A stretch of DNA of 64,000 bases from an uncultured Bacilli bacterium (GTDB taxonomy: Bacteria; Bacillota_I; Bacilli_A; RF39; UBA660), in the NCBI GenBank assembly GCA_934141535.1, contig CAKPCH010000005.1, positions 86,571 through 150,570 on the forward strand, given 5' to 3'. The stretch's first letter is position 1. Each line of letters begins with the position of its first letter. The position numbers were made by a program, and so were the translations under genes. Below, piece by piece: positions 17,092-25,568 of the stretch. The notes below the pieces were generated by a model that searched no databases, was not told the origin of the DNA, and was given only the letters and a program-made list of their open reading frames with translations.

Positions 17092-17120
17092 TTGACAAAC
17101 AAAAATTAATCTAGTATAAT
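17092..17120 (+). promoter_or_regulatory. recA promoter
   Basis: TTGACA (17092-17097), a 17-base spacer and TATAAT (17115-17120) form a consensus promoter. A half site GTTCG lies at 17079-17083, just upstream, but the partner half of a LexA box (CGAAC) is not conserved, so SOS control is uncertain. Confidence 0.85.
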
Positions 17121-17150
17121 TAACTTGTAATTATAAAGGAGGAAAAAATA

Positions 17151-18185
17151 ATGGCAAAAACTTCAACAGATAAAACATTAGATCAAGTTTTATTAGATAT
17201 AGAAAAACAATTCGGTAAGGGTGCTGTTATGAAATTAGGAGAACATGACCATCAAAAAATAGATACTATATCAAGTGGTTCTATTTCACTTGATATTGCT
17301 CTTGGTATAGGCGGATATCCAAAGGGTAGAATAATTGAAATATTTGGACCAGAATCAAGTGGTAAAACTACTTTTGCTCTTCATGCAATAGCAGAAGCAC
17401 AAAGAAAAGGAGGAAGAGCAGCTTTTATTGATGCTGAACATGCTTTAGATCCTGTTTATGCTTCTAAACTTGGTGTTAATATAAATGAACTATTATTATC
17501 ACAACCTGATAATGGTGAACAAGCACTAGAAATATGTGAAGCTTTAGTAAGAAGTGGTGCTATAAGTATAATTGTAATAGATTCAGTTGCTGCACTTGTA
17601 CCTCAAGCAGAAATTGAGGGTGAAATGGGAGACTCTCATGTAGGATTACAAGCTCGTCTTATGTCACAAGCTTTAAGAAAGTTATCAGGAATAGTAAATA
17701 AAACTAATACAGTAGTAATATTTATAAACCAATTACGTGAAAAAGTTGGTGTTATGTTTGGAAATCCTGAAGTTACCCCAGGAGGACGTGCTTTAAAATT
17801 CTATTCATCAGTAAGACTTGAAATCAGAAAAGGTGAACAAATTAAACTTGGCAGTGATTGTATTGGAAATAGAACAAATATTAAAGTAGTAAAAAATAAA
17901 ATGGCTCCACCTTTTAAATCTTGTTCAGTAGATATAATATATGGAGAAGGTGTTTCTATTACTGGAGAAATAGTAGATCTAGGAGTAGAATCTAATGTAC
18001 TAGAAAAAAGTGGTGCTTGGTATTCTTATAACGGAGAAAAAGTAGGACAAGGTAAAGAAAATGTAAAAGAATGGTTAAGAAAAAATCCTAAACAAAAAGA
18101 AGAAATAGAAAAGAAAGTGCGTGCTTATTTTGAAAAAAATGATACATTAGAAATAGGCAAAACAGAAAAAGAAGAAACTAAATAA
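17151..18185 (+). CDS. recA: recombinase RecA
   Basis: RecA forms filaments on single-stranded DNA, carries out strand exchange and triggers the SOS response. The sequence has the P-loop GPESSGKTTFALHA, FIDAEHALDP, VIDSVAALVPQAEIEGEMGDSHVGLQARLMSQALRKL in loop L1 and INQLREKVGVMFGNPEVTPGGRALKFYSS in loop L2, followed by the C-terminal lid. An aaaggagg site precedes ATG 17151. Length 344 is typical. It is monocistronic, between its own promoter and a terminator. Confidence 0.99.
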   Translation: MAKTSTDKTLDQVLLDIEKQFGKGAVMKLGEHDHQKIDTISSGSISLDIALGIGGYPKGRIIEIFGPESSGKTTFALHAIAEAQRKGGRAAFIDAEHALDPVYASKLGVNINELLLSQPDNGEQALEICEALVRSGAISIIVIDSVAALVPQAEIEGEMGDSHVGLQARLMSQALRKLSGIVNKTNTVVIFINQLREKVGVMFGNPEVTPGGRALKFYSSVRLEIRKGEQIKLGSDCIGNRTNIKVVKNKMAPPFKSCSVDIIYGEGVSITGEIVDLGVESNVLEKSGAWYSYNGEKVGQGKENVKEWLRKNPKQKEEIEKKVRAYFEKNDTLEIGKTEKEETK

Positions 18186-18192
18186 TAACAAT

Positions 18193-18237
18193 GCAAGTAA
18201 ATATTTTTGTAATTTTCAAAATATGACTTGCTTTTTT
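18193..18237 (+). terminator. recA terminator
   Basis: GCAAGTaaatattttt pairs with aaaatat-gACTTGC and is followed by ttttttata. Confidence 0.8.
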
Positions 18238-18280
18238 ATACATTGATGATATAATTAGTTTATATAGAAAGTAGGCAATT

Positions 18281-19309
18281 ATGAAAAACAAAGGTTTTAC
18301 ATTAATAGAGTTATTAGCAGTTATCGTAATACTAGCTATTATTGCTTTAATAGCTACACCAGTGGTATTAAATATAATAAAGGATAGCAAGAATTCATCA
18401 ATAGAAAGAAGTGCAGAGTTATATTTATCGCAAGTAATAGATGAAATATCACGTTATAATATGAATCATCCAGGAGCAAACTTTAATCCAAGTGAATGTA
18501 TAGTACAAAGTGATGATACATTAATATGCGATGGAACATCACTTAATATAGAAATAAATGGAGATAAACCATCTGCTGGTAGCAAAATATTATTATCAAA
18601 TGGAAAAGTTACAGGAACTAAAAAATTTAAAATAGGTTCTAAAAGTTTAACTTATGATGGTGGAAAATTTAAAGAAGGTACTGATAAATTATGTAGTAGA
18701 GTAACTACAGCAACAACAGGTAATGTTCCAACAGGTAATTTTATTGCTGGCGATGAATATATATGCGATGTAGGAGATGGAGAAGAAAAAACATTCTTTG
18801 TACTAGGAACTGACGGAGACAATGTAAGTTTAATAATGTATGCTAATGTAGGAGTAGATGGAAAAGCAGTAACACCAACTTCAACAAATAAATCAACAGT
18901 AGCTTGGATATCAAAAGAAGACTATATAGCTGCAGGAGGAACAGAAAGTGATTATGGAACAGATGGAAAAACTGATAAAGGTCCAATAACAGTAACTAAA
19001 GCATTAAAAGAATATACATCAACTTGGACAAATTTGTCATCATCACAAATAGCATTACCAACATCAAGTCAATTAGTAAAAATAGCACCATATAATGATT
19101 CAAACTATTCAGTATGGTTATGGTTAAGCGATTATTTAAAAGACTCAACTCATCCAGTATCAGGAGTGCTTGGTTATTGGTTAACTTCGTATTATGATAG
19201 CACTTCTGCAAAATATGTTCAAAAAGGTGGCTATTTTGGTTATATCCCGAGTCTTTCAGTAAATGGTGTTCGTCCAGTAATAACTTTAAATAAAACAGAT
19301 TTGCAATAA
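18281..19309 (+). CDS. type IV prepilin-like protein with lectin-like C-terminal domain
   Basis: The start MKNKGFTLIELLAVIVILAIIALIATP is a textbook prepilin signal: cleavage by prepilin peptidase after Gly5, Phe as new N-terminus and Glu5 of the mature protein. The pilin-type helix extends to about residue 60, with a short pilin globular part to residue about 137. From Cys138 to the end it carries the same domain as the surface protein at 4901-6226: VTTATTGNVPTG, GDEY-C-VGDGE-KTFFVL, SLIM-ANVG, STNKSTVAW, EDYIAAGGTE and GVRPVIT. The gaaagtagg site precedes the ATG. It may sit at the tip of a pilus as an adhesin, which is inference. Pilus assembly genes are not in the window. Confidence 0.8.
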   Translation: MKNKGFTLIELLAVIVILAIIALIATPVVLNIIKDSKNSSIERSAELYLSQVIDEISRYNMNHPGANFNPSECIVQSDDTLICDGTSLNIEINGDKPSAGSKILLSNGKVTGTKKFKIGSKSLTYDGGKFKEGTDKLCSRVTTATTGNVPTGNFIAGDEYICDVGDGEEKTFFVLGTDGDNVSLIMYANVGVDGKAVTPTSTNKSTVAWISKEDYIAAGGTESDYGTDGKTDKGPITVTKALKEYTSTWTNLSSSQIALPTSSQLVKIAPYNDSNYSVWLWLSDYLKDSTHPVSGVLGYWLTSYYDSTSAKYVQKGGYFGYIPSLSVNGVRPVITLNKTDLQ

Positions 19310-19334
19310 TTTTTATGAATACGAAAAACGACTT

Positions 19335-19366
19335 AAAACAAGACACATAGTCTTGTTTTATTTTTT
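19335..19366 (+). terminator. terminator of the pilin-like gene
   Basis: AAAACAAGAC-acata-GTCTTGTTTT followed by attttttaa. Confidence 0.88.
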
Positions 19367-19413
19367 AAATTATATTATAATTGTATTAGAGTTAGAATAA
19401 AGTAGGTGGTAAA

Positions 19414-20130
19414 GTGGGGTATAGTAAAAAAAATAAAACTACTATTGTGTTAGTAACTTTTTTATTTATTGTTTTATGTATATTTAATTTTTTGTGCTTT
19501 AAAACAGATATGCTTACTAAACAAGCGGATGTAAATAGTGTTTTACTTGTAAAGACAATTTTATTAACTACTTTAATTATATTTGTTATTTTTTTAATTG
19601 TTCTTATCGTTATGAATGTAACAGCTAAAAAAAAGCATAAAAGTGATGATAAGATTGCAGATTTAACTAAATCTTTAAAAGAGAATAATTATACACTTAA
19701 TACTTTAAAAGATAAATTTTTAAATCCAGTAATAGATTCAGAATCTTTAAATAGTGTGATTATGGTAAAAGGTATTGATTTAATTTCTTGTAATAATAAA
19801 TCAGTAAGTATTAGAGTTAGAGCACAATATTTAACTTCTGCTAGTTCTATTGGTGAAAAGGTTGTAATTAATAATCAAGTTTATGATGTTGTTGAAAGAG
19901 GAATAATTGTAAATAAAAAAGGAAACGGTTTACTATCTAGTGATTGTATGGTTATTTCAAATAAGGATAATTTATCACATAACTGGTCAATAGATAATAA
20001 TAAATTAACGTATTCTTATGTTTTAAATAATTTAAGTGAAGACTATTCTATAATTGCTTATTTAATCGTTATATATAATAACGAAAGAACAGTATTTTAT
20101 TCTTCTTGTATTAATACAGATTTTTATTAA
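19414..20130 (+). CDS. membrane protein of unknown function with MGY-type N-terminus
   Basis: The protein starts (from GTG 19414, after gtaggtggtaaa) with MGYSKKNKTTIVLV, which echoes the MGYxxxNxT start of the surface proteins at 4901, 53948 and 63935. Two membrane helices lie at about residues 9-29 and 43-69, followed by a soluble beta-rich part of about 160 residues. I do not recognise this domain. The two-helix layout without a signal cleavage site suggests that it stays in the membrane, with both ends on the same side. It forms a single-gene unit between the pilin-like gene and the two-component system. Confidence 0.5.
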   Translation: MGYSKKNKTTIVLVTFLFIVLCIFNFLCFKTDMLTKQADVNSVLLVKTILLTTLIIFVIFLIVLIVMNVTAKKKHKSDDKIADLTKSLKENNYTLNTLKDKFLNPVIDSESLNSVIMVKGIDLISCNNKSVSIRVRAQYLTSASSIGEKVVINNQVYDVVERGIIVNKKGNGLLSSDCMVISNKDNLSHNWSIDNNKLTYSYVLNNLSEDYSIIAYLIVIYNNERTVFYSSCINTDFY

Positions 20131-20156
20131 GATAAATTCGTATGAATTTATTTTTA
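20131..20156 (+). terminator. terminator
   Basis: gataaattc-gtat-gaatttatttttaat: a 9-base stem with a T run. Confidence 0.75.
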
Positions 20157-20221
20157 ATATGTCTTAAAAGTTCATAAAAATTACACAATTTAATGTATAA
20201 TAAAATGTAAGAGGTGTTTTA

Positions 20222-20881
20222 ATGAAGGTATTAGTAGTAGATGATGAAAAAGGTATAAGAGAAGTTATAAGGGAATATTGTTTAAACGAAGATTTTGAAG
20301 TGTTTGAAGCAAGTGATGGTATTGAGGCTTTAAAGATAGTAGATAGTAATGATATAGATATTATTGTACTTGATATAATGATGCCTAAAATGGATGGATA
20401 TACTACGCTTACAGAAATAAGAAAGAATTATAATACTCCTGTTATAATGTTATCTGCACGCGCAGATGAGTATGATAAATTACAAAGTTTTAATTTAGGT
20501 GTTGATGATTATGTTACTAAGCCATTTAGTCCTAAAGAGTTAATTGCTAGAATTAAAGCTGTTTATAATCGTCACAATCCAGTAAAACAAGAATATGTGT
20601 ATAAAAATTTAAGAATAGATTATTTAGGACATAGTGTATATATAAATAATAAAGAAATAAAAATAACTCCGAAAGAATATGAATTATTATGTTATTTTGT
20701 TTCTAATAAGGGTATAGCACTTTCACGTGAAACTTTATTAAGTAAGATATGGGGCTTTGATTTTTTTGGAGAAGATAGAACAGTAGATACGCATATAAAA
20801 ATGTTAAGAAGTAACTTAGGTGAATATAGAGATTTAATAACTACAGTAAGAGGTATGGGTTATAAATATGAAGAGAAATAG
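20222..20881 (+). CDS. two-component response regulator, OmpR/PhoB family
   Basis: The receiver domain (residues 1-115) has the acidic pair DDE at 8-10, the phosphorylation site in IIVLDIMMPKMDGY (Asp51 by count of the motif), the switch S/T in IMLSARAD and the conserved K in TKPFSP. The C-terminal winged helix (residues about 125-219) carries ITPKEYELLCYF and EDRTVDTHIKMLRSNL, as in OmpR-type DNA-binding domains. It overlaps the sensor kinase gene by 14 bases. The target genes cannot be told; neighbouring surface genes are candidates. Confidence 0.93.
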   Translation: MKVLVVDDEKGIREVIREYCLNEDFEVFEASDGIEALKIVDSNDIDIIVLDIMMPKMDGYTTLTEIRKNYNTPVIMLSARADEYDKLQSFNLGVDDYVTKPFSPKELIARIKAVYNRHNPVKQEYVYKNLRIDYLGHSVYINNKEIKITPKEYELLCYFVSNKGIALSRETLLSKIWGFDFFGEDRTVDTHIKMLRSNLGEYRDLITTVRGMGYKYEEK

Positions 20882-22250
20882 TCTTAAAAATAAAATATGG
20901 ATATATTTAGCACTTTTTGCACTATTTATTTTAGGTGGAATATGGTTTTTACAAATATTATCTCTTGATATATACTATGAAATAAGTAAGAAATCTGAAA
21001 TAAAAAATATAGCATCTAAAGTTTATGAAGCTTATAAAAATGAAGATAATGATTATTTAGATTCTTTAGCATTCGAAAAAGATGTATGTATAGAACTTAC
21101 TAAAGATAACAGTATATACTATTCAACAGATAGCATGAGTAGAGGATGTTTAGTAAATGATAGTCAAGAAATAAATAATTATAAATTAAAATTTATGAGA
21201 AGTGGTAGTAATCAAATAACATATAAAATAATTAATCCAAAGTTTAATAATAAAACTTTAATATATGGTATAAAAATAGAAGATGGTATTTATGCTTTTA
21301 TCAGTACTTCTTTAGAGCCAATATCTTCAACTGCTTTATTATTAAAAAGACAACTTATATTAATTATAATTATAGTACTTATAATAGCTGCTTTAATTGC
21401 TTATACTATATCTAAAAAAATATCTAAACCAATAGAAGAAATAACTAAAGTTAGTAAAAATATTTCAGAGGGTAATTATAATATTAAATTTGATACAAAA
21501 ACTGATATAAATGAAATAAAAGAATTAGAAGATTCTTTAAATAATGCAGCAAAAGAATTATCAAAAACAGAAGAATTAAGAAGAGAATTACTTGCTAATG
21601 TATCTCATGACTTAAAAACGCCATTAACACTAATTAAAGCAAATGCTGAAATGGTAAAAGATTTAACATATAAAGATAAAGATAAAAGAAATAAAAATTT
21701 AGATACAATAGTAAGTGAAGTAGATAGACTTAATTTACTTGTAGAAGATGTATTAGATTTATCAAAGATGCAATCATTTAATGATACTTTAAATTATGAA
21801 GAATTTAATTTAAATGAAGCAATAGAAAGTATAATATCTAGATTTGATATATTAGAAAGCCAAGGCTATAATATTAATTATAGTGGATTTGGTGTAGTAG
21901 TAAAAGCAGATAAAAAAAGAATTGAACAAGTAATATATAATTTAATAAATAATGCTATTAACTATACAGGAGAAGATAAACAAATATATATAAATTTAGT
22001 TGATAATAATGAATATGTAAGAGTTGAAGTTATAGATACTGGATCTGGAATAGATGAAGAAAACTTAAAATATATATGGGATAAATATTATAAAGTAGAT
22101 AAAAAATATAAAAGAGTAAGTTATGGTACTGGGCTTGGACTTTCTATTGTAAAAAATATATTAATAAATCATAAATTCAATTATGGTGTAGAAACAAGTA
22201 AAGGTAAAGGAACTAAATTCTATTTTGATATAAAAATAGAAAAAAAATAA
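20868..22250 (+). CDS. two-component sensor histidine kinase
   Basis: The protein has two membrane helices (about 10-32 and 165-185) bracketing an extracellular sensor of about 130 residues, a HAMP linker (ISKPIEEITKVSKNISEGNY), a dimerisation helix with the phosphorylated His in LLANVSHDLKTPLTLIKANAEM, and an ATPase domain with NLINNAINYT, DTGSGID and GTGLGLSIVK. It is translationally coupled to the response regulator. The sensor has a Cys pair (in VCIELT and RGCLVN) that may form a disulfide. The signal is unknown; the order resembles cell-wall stress systems of Bacillota. Confidence 0.93.
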   Translation: MKRNSLKNKIWIYLALFALFILGGIWFLQILSLDIYYEISKKSEIKNIASKVYEAYKNEDNDYLDSLAFEKDVCIELTKDNSIYYSTDSMSRGCLVNDSQEINNYKLKFMRSGSNQITYKIINPKFNNKTLIYGIKIEDGIYAFISTSLEPISSTALLLKRQLILIIIIVLIIAALIAYTISKKISKPIEEITKVSKNISEGNYNIKFDTKTDINEIKELEDSLNNAAKELSKTEELRRELLANVSHDLKTPLTLIKANAEMVKDLTYKDKDKRNKNLDTIVSEVDRLNLLVEDVLDLSKMQSFNDTLNYEEFNLNEAIESIISRFDILESQGYNINYSGFGVVVKADKKRIEQVIYNLINNAINYTGEDKQIYINLVDNNEYVRVEVIDTGSGIDEENLKYIWDKYYKVDKKYKRVSYGTGLGLSIVKNILINHKFNYGVETSKGKGTKFYFDIKIEKK

Positions 22251-22257
22251 AAATGTA

Positions 22258-22291
22258 AAAAATGTGTTTTTCAAAAAAACATATTTTTTAT
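22258..22291 (+). terminator. terminator of the two-component operon
   Basis: aaaatgtgttttt-c-aaaaaaacatatttttta; an A/U-rich hairpin with a T run. Confidence 0.65.
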
Positions 22292-22406
22292 TTTAAAATA
22301 ATACCACATTCGTTGTAAAATAAGGGATTATTGAATATATAAAAAATCAAAAATTAAAAAAATCAAAAAATCGATAAAATATTTTTTGGGAAATATAAAA
22401 AAACTA

Positions 22407-22435
22407 TTGACTAAATTTATACAACTTGCTACAAT
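22407..22435 (+). promoter_or_regulatory. promoter of the nrdD operon
   Basis: TTGACT (22407-22412), a 17-base spacer, TACAAT (22430-22435). I see no clear NrdR boxes upstream. Confidence 0.8.
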
Positions 22436-22464
22436 GTAATTGTAAAAAAGATAGGAGTAAAATT

Positions 22465-24765
22465 ATGACAGATGTAGAAGAAAAATTAAATTTAGTTGTA
22501 GTTAAAAGAAACGGTAAAAAAGTTGATTTTGATGGAACTAAAATAGCACTTGCTATCAAAAAAGGATTTGATAGTGTAAATGATCAAGATGAGGAAACAG
22601 GAAAATATAAATATGATTCAAAAGATATTTCTAAAATCTATAATGATGTAATTAAAACTATAGAAAAAGAATATAAAGAAAAAATAAAAATAGAAGAGAT
22701 TCAAGACTTAATTGAACAATCTTTAGCTAAAAAAGGTTATGATGAAGTACATGATTCATTTGCTTTATATAGAGAAAGACGTGCTCAATCAAGAGAAATG
22801 TTTATTGATGATAAAAGATTACATAAATTTTTAAAAACTATTGAAGGTTTAGGACTTAAATCTGCTGCAGAAGATGATACAAAAAGAGAAAATGCAAACG
22901 TAGATGGAGATACTGCGATGGGTACTATGCTTCAATATGGTAGTACAGTATCTAAAGAATTTGCTAAAGCATATTTGATGAAGAAAAAATTTGCTGATGC
23001 ACATGATGCAGGAGATATACACATACATGATATGGACTTTGTTCCAATGGGAACTACTACTTGTATGCAAATAGAACTTGATAGATTATTTAAAAAAGGA
23101 TTCTCAACAGGTCATGGATATTTAAGACCTCCAAAAGATATAGCATCTTTTAGTGCACTTGCAGCAATTGCTATTCAGGCTGATCAAAATGATCAACATG
23201 GTGGACAAAGTATACCAGCATTTGATTATTATATGGCACCTGGTGTTTTACTAACTTTCAAAAAACAATTGAAACAACAAATATATGATTATTTAGATTT
23301 AGAGGGATTATTATCTCATATAAATATGGATAGAATTGCTCGTGAAATAGATAAATTAGAGAGTATTAAATTTAGTATAGAAATATTTGAACCAATATAT
23401 AAAGATTCAGATATGATAAAAAGATTATTTGAAAAAGCTTATGAAAAAGCATATGCTAAAACAGATAGAATTACTTATCAAGCAATGGAAGCTTTTGTAC
23501 ATAATTTAAATACAATGCATTCAAGAGCCGGAGCACAAGTTCCATTCTCATCTATTAATTTTGGTACTGATATAAGTCCAGAAGGTAGAATGGTATCTTT
23601 AAATTTCTTAGAAGCAACAGATGCTGGACTTGGTAGAGGAGAAACTCCAATATTTCCAGTATCAATATTTAAAGTAAAAGAAGGAGTTAACTTTAATAAA
23701 GAAGATCCAAATTATGATATATTTAGAAAATCTTGTGAAGTAAGTTCAAAAAGATTATTTCCAAACTTCTCATTTCTAGATGCTCCATTTAATTTAGAAT
23801 TTTATAAACCAGGAGATTATAGAACTGAAGTTGGATATATGGGATGTAGAACTCGTGTTATGAGTGATGTTACAGATCTTAATAATCAAACAACAGGTGG
23901 ACGTGGAAATTTATCTTTTACATCTATTAACTTACCACGTTTAGCAATCAAACATGGAATTGCTTTAAAAGAAAGAGATAAAGCAGATATGGAAGGCTTT
24001 TATAAAGAACTTGGAGAAATTATGGATCTTGTACGTGATCAATTACTAGAAAGATTTGAAATTCAATGTAATAAGAGATGTTATAATTTCCCATTCTTAA
24101 TAGAACAAGGTGTTTGGGCAAATGGAGAAACATTAAAGCCAACTGATAGAATGAGAAAAATATTAAAACACGGTAGTTTAACATTAGGTTTTATAGGACT
24201 TGCAGAAACACTTAAAGCTTTAATTGGAGAACACCATGGTGAATCAGAAAAAGCTCAAAAATTAGGACTTGAAATAATAGGATTTATGAGAAAAAGAGCT
24301 GATGAATATTCTAAAGAGTATAATTTAAACTTTACTTTAATAGCAACTCCAGCAGAAGGTTTATCTGGTAGATTCGTAAATATTGATAGAGCACTTTATG
24401 GAAATATTAAAGGTGTAACTGACAGAGCATATTATACAAATTCATTCCATGTTCCAGTATATTACAATACATCAATAAAACATAAGTTAGAGACAGAAGC
24501 ACCTTATCATAAATTAACTAATGGTGGTCATATATCTTATATTGAATTTGATGGAAATACTGCTATGAACGTAGATGCTTTTGAAAGTGTTATTAGAATG
24601 ATGAAGGAATTAGGTATTGGTTATGGTGCTATAAACCATCCAGTAGATAGAGATCCAGTTTGTGGATATGTTGGGGTAATTGGTGATGTTTGTCCAGGAT
24701 GCGGACGTAAAGAATTTGATGCAGTACCACTTGAAGAAGTTAAAAATTTTCAATGTGGATGCTAG
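22465..24765 (+). CDS. nrdD: anaerobic ribonucleoside-triphosphate reductase, catalytic part lacking the glycyl-radical tail
   Basis: Class III ribonucleotide reductase makes deoxyribonucleotides without oxygen. Residues about 10-100 form an ATP-cone, followed by the ten-stranded barrel. Active-site cysteines are visible at Cys200 (TTTCMQIELDRLFKKGF) and Cys461 (YMGCRTRV); NNQTTGGRGNLSFTSINLPRLA is typical. The end has a zinc-type region (VCGY...DVCPGCGRKEF) where normally a second CxxC pair would be complete; here an Asp replaces one Cys and an extra tail ends FQCGC. The usual C-terminal R-V-x-G-Y-L glycyl-radical segment is missing: a TAG at 24763-24765 stops the frame, and the segment is encoded by the next small gene. 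ATG 22465 follows ataggagtaaaatt. An upstream in-frame ATG at 22426 overlaps the promoter and was rejected. Confidence 0.93.
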   Translation: MTDVEEKLNLVVVKRNGKKVDFDGTKIALAIKKGFDSVNDQDEETGKYKYDSKDISKIYNDVIKTIEKEYKEKIKIEEIQDLIEQSLAKKGYDEVHDSFALYRERRAQSREMFIDDKRLHKFLKTIEGLGLKSAAEDDTKRENANVDGDTAMGTMLQYGSTVSKEFAKAYLMKKKFADAHDAGDIHIHDMDFVPMGTTTCMQIELDRLFKKGFSTGHGYLRPPKDIASFSALAAIAIQADQNDQHGGQSIPAFDYYMAPGVLLTFKKQLKQQIYDYLDLEGLLSHINMDRIAREIDKLESIKFSIEIFEPIYKDSDMIKRLFEKAYEKAYAKTDRITYQAMEAFVHNLNTMHSRAGAQVPFSSINFGTDISPEGRMVSLNFLEATDAGLGRGETPIFPVSIFKVKEGVNFNKEDPNYDIFRKSCEVSSKRLFPNFSFLDAPFNLEFYKPGDYRTEVGYMGCRTRVMSDVTDLNNQTTGGRGNLSFTSINLPRLAIKHGIALKERDKADMEGFYKELGEIMDLVRDQLLERFEIQCNKRCYNFPFLIEQGVWANGETLKPTDRMRKILKHGSLTLGFIGLAETLKALIGEHHGESEKAQKLGLEIIGFMRKRADEYSKEYNLNFTLIATPAEGLSGRFVNIDRALYGNIKGVTDRAYYTNSFHVPVYYNTSIKHKLETEAPYHKLTNGGHISYIEFDGNTAMNVDAFESVIRMMKELGIGYGAINHPVDRDPVCGYVGVIGDVCPGCGRKEFDAVPLEEVKNFQCGC

Positions 24766-24777
24766 AGAGGAATTATT

Positions 24778-24948
24778 ATGGAAAAAATGGTAGGCGAAGG
24801 TGTAGGATTTGAAAGAATTAGAAGAGTTACAGGATATTTGAGTGGAGACGTAAAACGTTTTAACAACGGAAAACGTGCTGAAGAAAAAGATCGTGTAAAA
24901 CATACTGGCATTAAAGAAATAATGAAAGAAGAAAAGTGTTGTAAATAA
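24778..24948 (+). CDS. stand-alone glycyl-radical subunit of class III ribonucleotide reductase
   Basis: This 56-residue protein is the missing C-terminus of NrdD. It reads MEKMVGEGVGFERIRRVTGYL and continues through DVKRFNNGKRAEEKDRVKH. RVTGYL is the glycyl-radical motif with Gly19 as the expected radical site, and FNNGKRAEEKDRVKH is the usual end of NrdD. It ends in KCCK. The frame is the same as that of nrdD: only TAG plus four sense codons separate them. A ribosome binding site (agaggaattatt) precedes its ATG, so reinitiation after the stop is likely. Its stop overlaps the nrdG start (TAATG). Separate radical-domain proteins are known for pyruvate formate-lyase (YfiD/GrcA); here the radical domain appears to be permanently split from the reductase. 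Confidence 0.88.
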   Translation: MEKMVGEGVGFERIRRVTGYLSGDVKRFNNGKRAEEKDRVKHTGIKEIMKEEKCCK

Positions 24949-25496
24949 TGAAAATAAGACTTGCTTCTGATTTACAAGAAGATAGCATAGTAGATGGACT
25001 TGGTATTAGGACAGTTATTTGGACTCAAGGATGTTCTCATAATTGTCCTTCTTGCCACAATCCAAGTACACATGATTTTAGTGGCGGTGAAGAAGTAGAA
25101 CTAGATGATGTAATATATAGATTAGAAAATCTAGTTGGTCAAGATGGAGTAACATTCTCTGGTGGAGACCCTATGTTTCAACCAAAACAATGTGCTGTAT
25201 TAGCACGCAAAGTACATGACTTAAATATGAATGTATGGGCTTATACAGGTTTTACTTATGAACAATTATTAAATTCTAAAAATAAAGATATATTAGATTT
25301 TTTAAATAATATAGATGTATTAATAGATGGAAAATTTGATATAAGTAAAAAAAGTATGGATATAAGATTTAGAGGTTCAACAAATCAAAGAGTAATTGAT
25401 GTTAAAAAATCTTTAAATCAAAATAAAATAATAGAAATACCTGTAGATGATTATAAACCTACATCTAATATGAAAAAAGAAAAGCTATATATATAA
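24948..25496 (+). CDS. nrdG: anaerobic ribonucleotide reductase activating protein
   Basis: NrdG is a radical-SAM enzyme that generates the glycyl radical on the reductase. The cluster motif CSHNCPSCHN (Cys-x3-Cys-x2-Cys) is near residue 30, with the preceding DGLGIRTVIWTQG; GVTFSGGDPMFQP is the SAM-binding GGE-like motif, and DVLIDGKFD follows. Length 182 is usual. Its start overlaps the stop of the small glycyl-radical gene, so the three genes form a single coupled unit. Its substrate here should be Gly19 of the 56-residue protein. Confidence 0.95.
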   Translation: MKIRLASDLQEDSIVDGLGIRTVIWTQGCSHNCPSCHNPSTHDFSGGEEVELDDVIYRLENLVGQDGVTFSGGDPMFQPKQCAVLARKVHDLNMNVWAYTGFTYEQLLNSKNKDILDFLNNIDVLIDGKFDISKKSMDIRFRGSTNQRVIDVKKSLNQNKIIEIPVDDYKPTSNMKKEKLYI

Positions 25497-25520
25497 GGTA
25501 GTATAAACTACCTTTTAATT
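25495..25520 (+). terminator. terminator of the nrd operon
   Basis: AAGGTAG-tataaa-CTACCTT followed by ttaattt. Confidence 0.75.
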
Positions 25521-25568
25521 TGCAAATAATTAAAAAAATGATATAATATATGCTCAAGTGGTGGTTAT

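Noticed and set aside
19160..19300. A second DGR variable repeat at the end of the pilin-like gene
   Set aside because: Codons there are mostly A/T-ending with only a slight G+C rise, so the signature is too weak to call; an old, inactive copy cannot be excluded.
24763..24765. UAG in nrdD as pyrrolysine or a reassigned codon
   Set aside because: TAG ends other genes normally here, no pyl genes are visible, and the downstream part has its own ribosome binding site and ATG.
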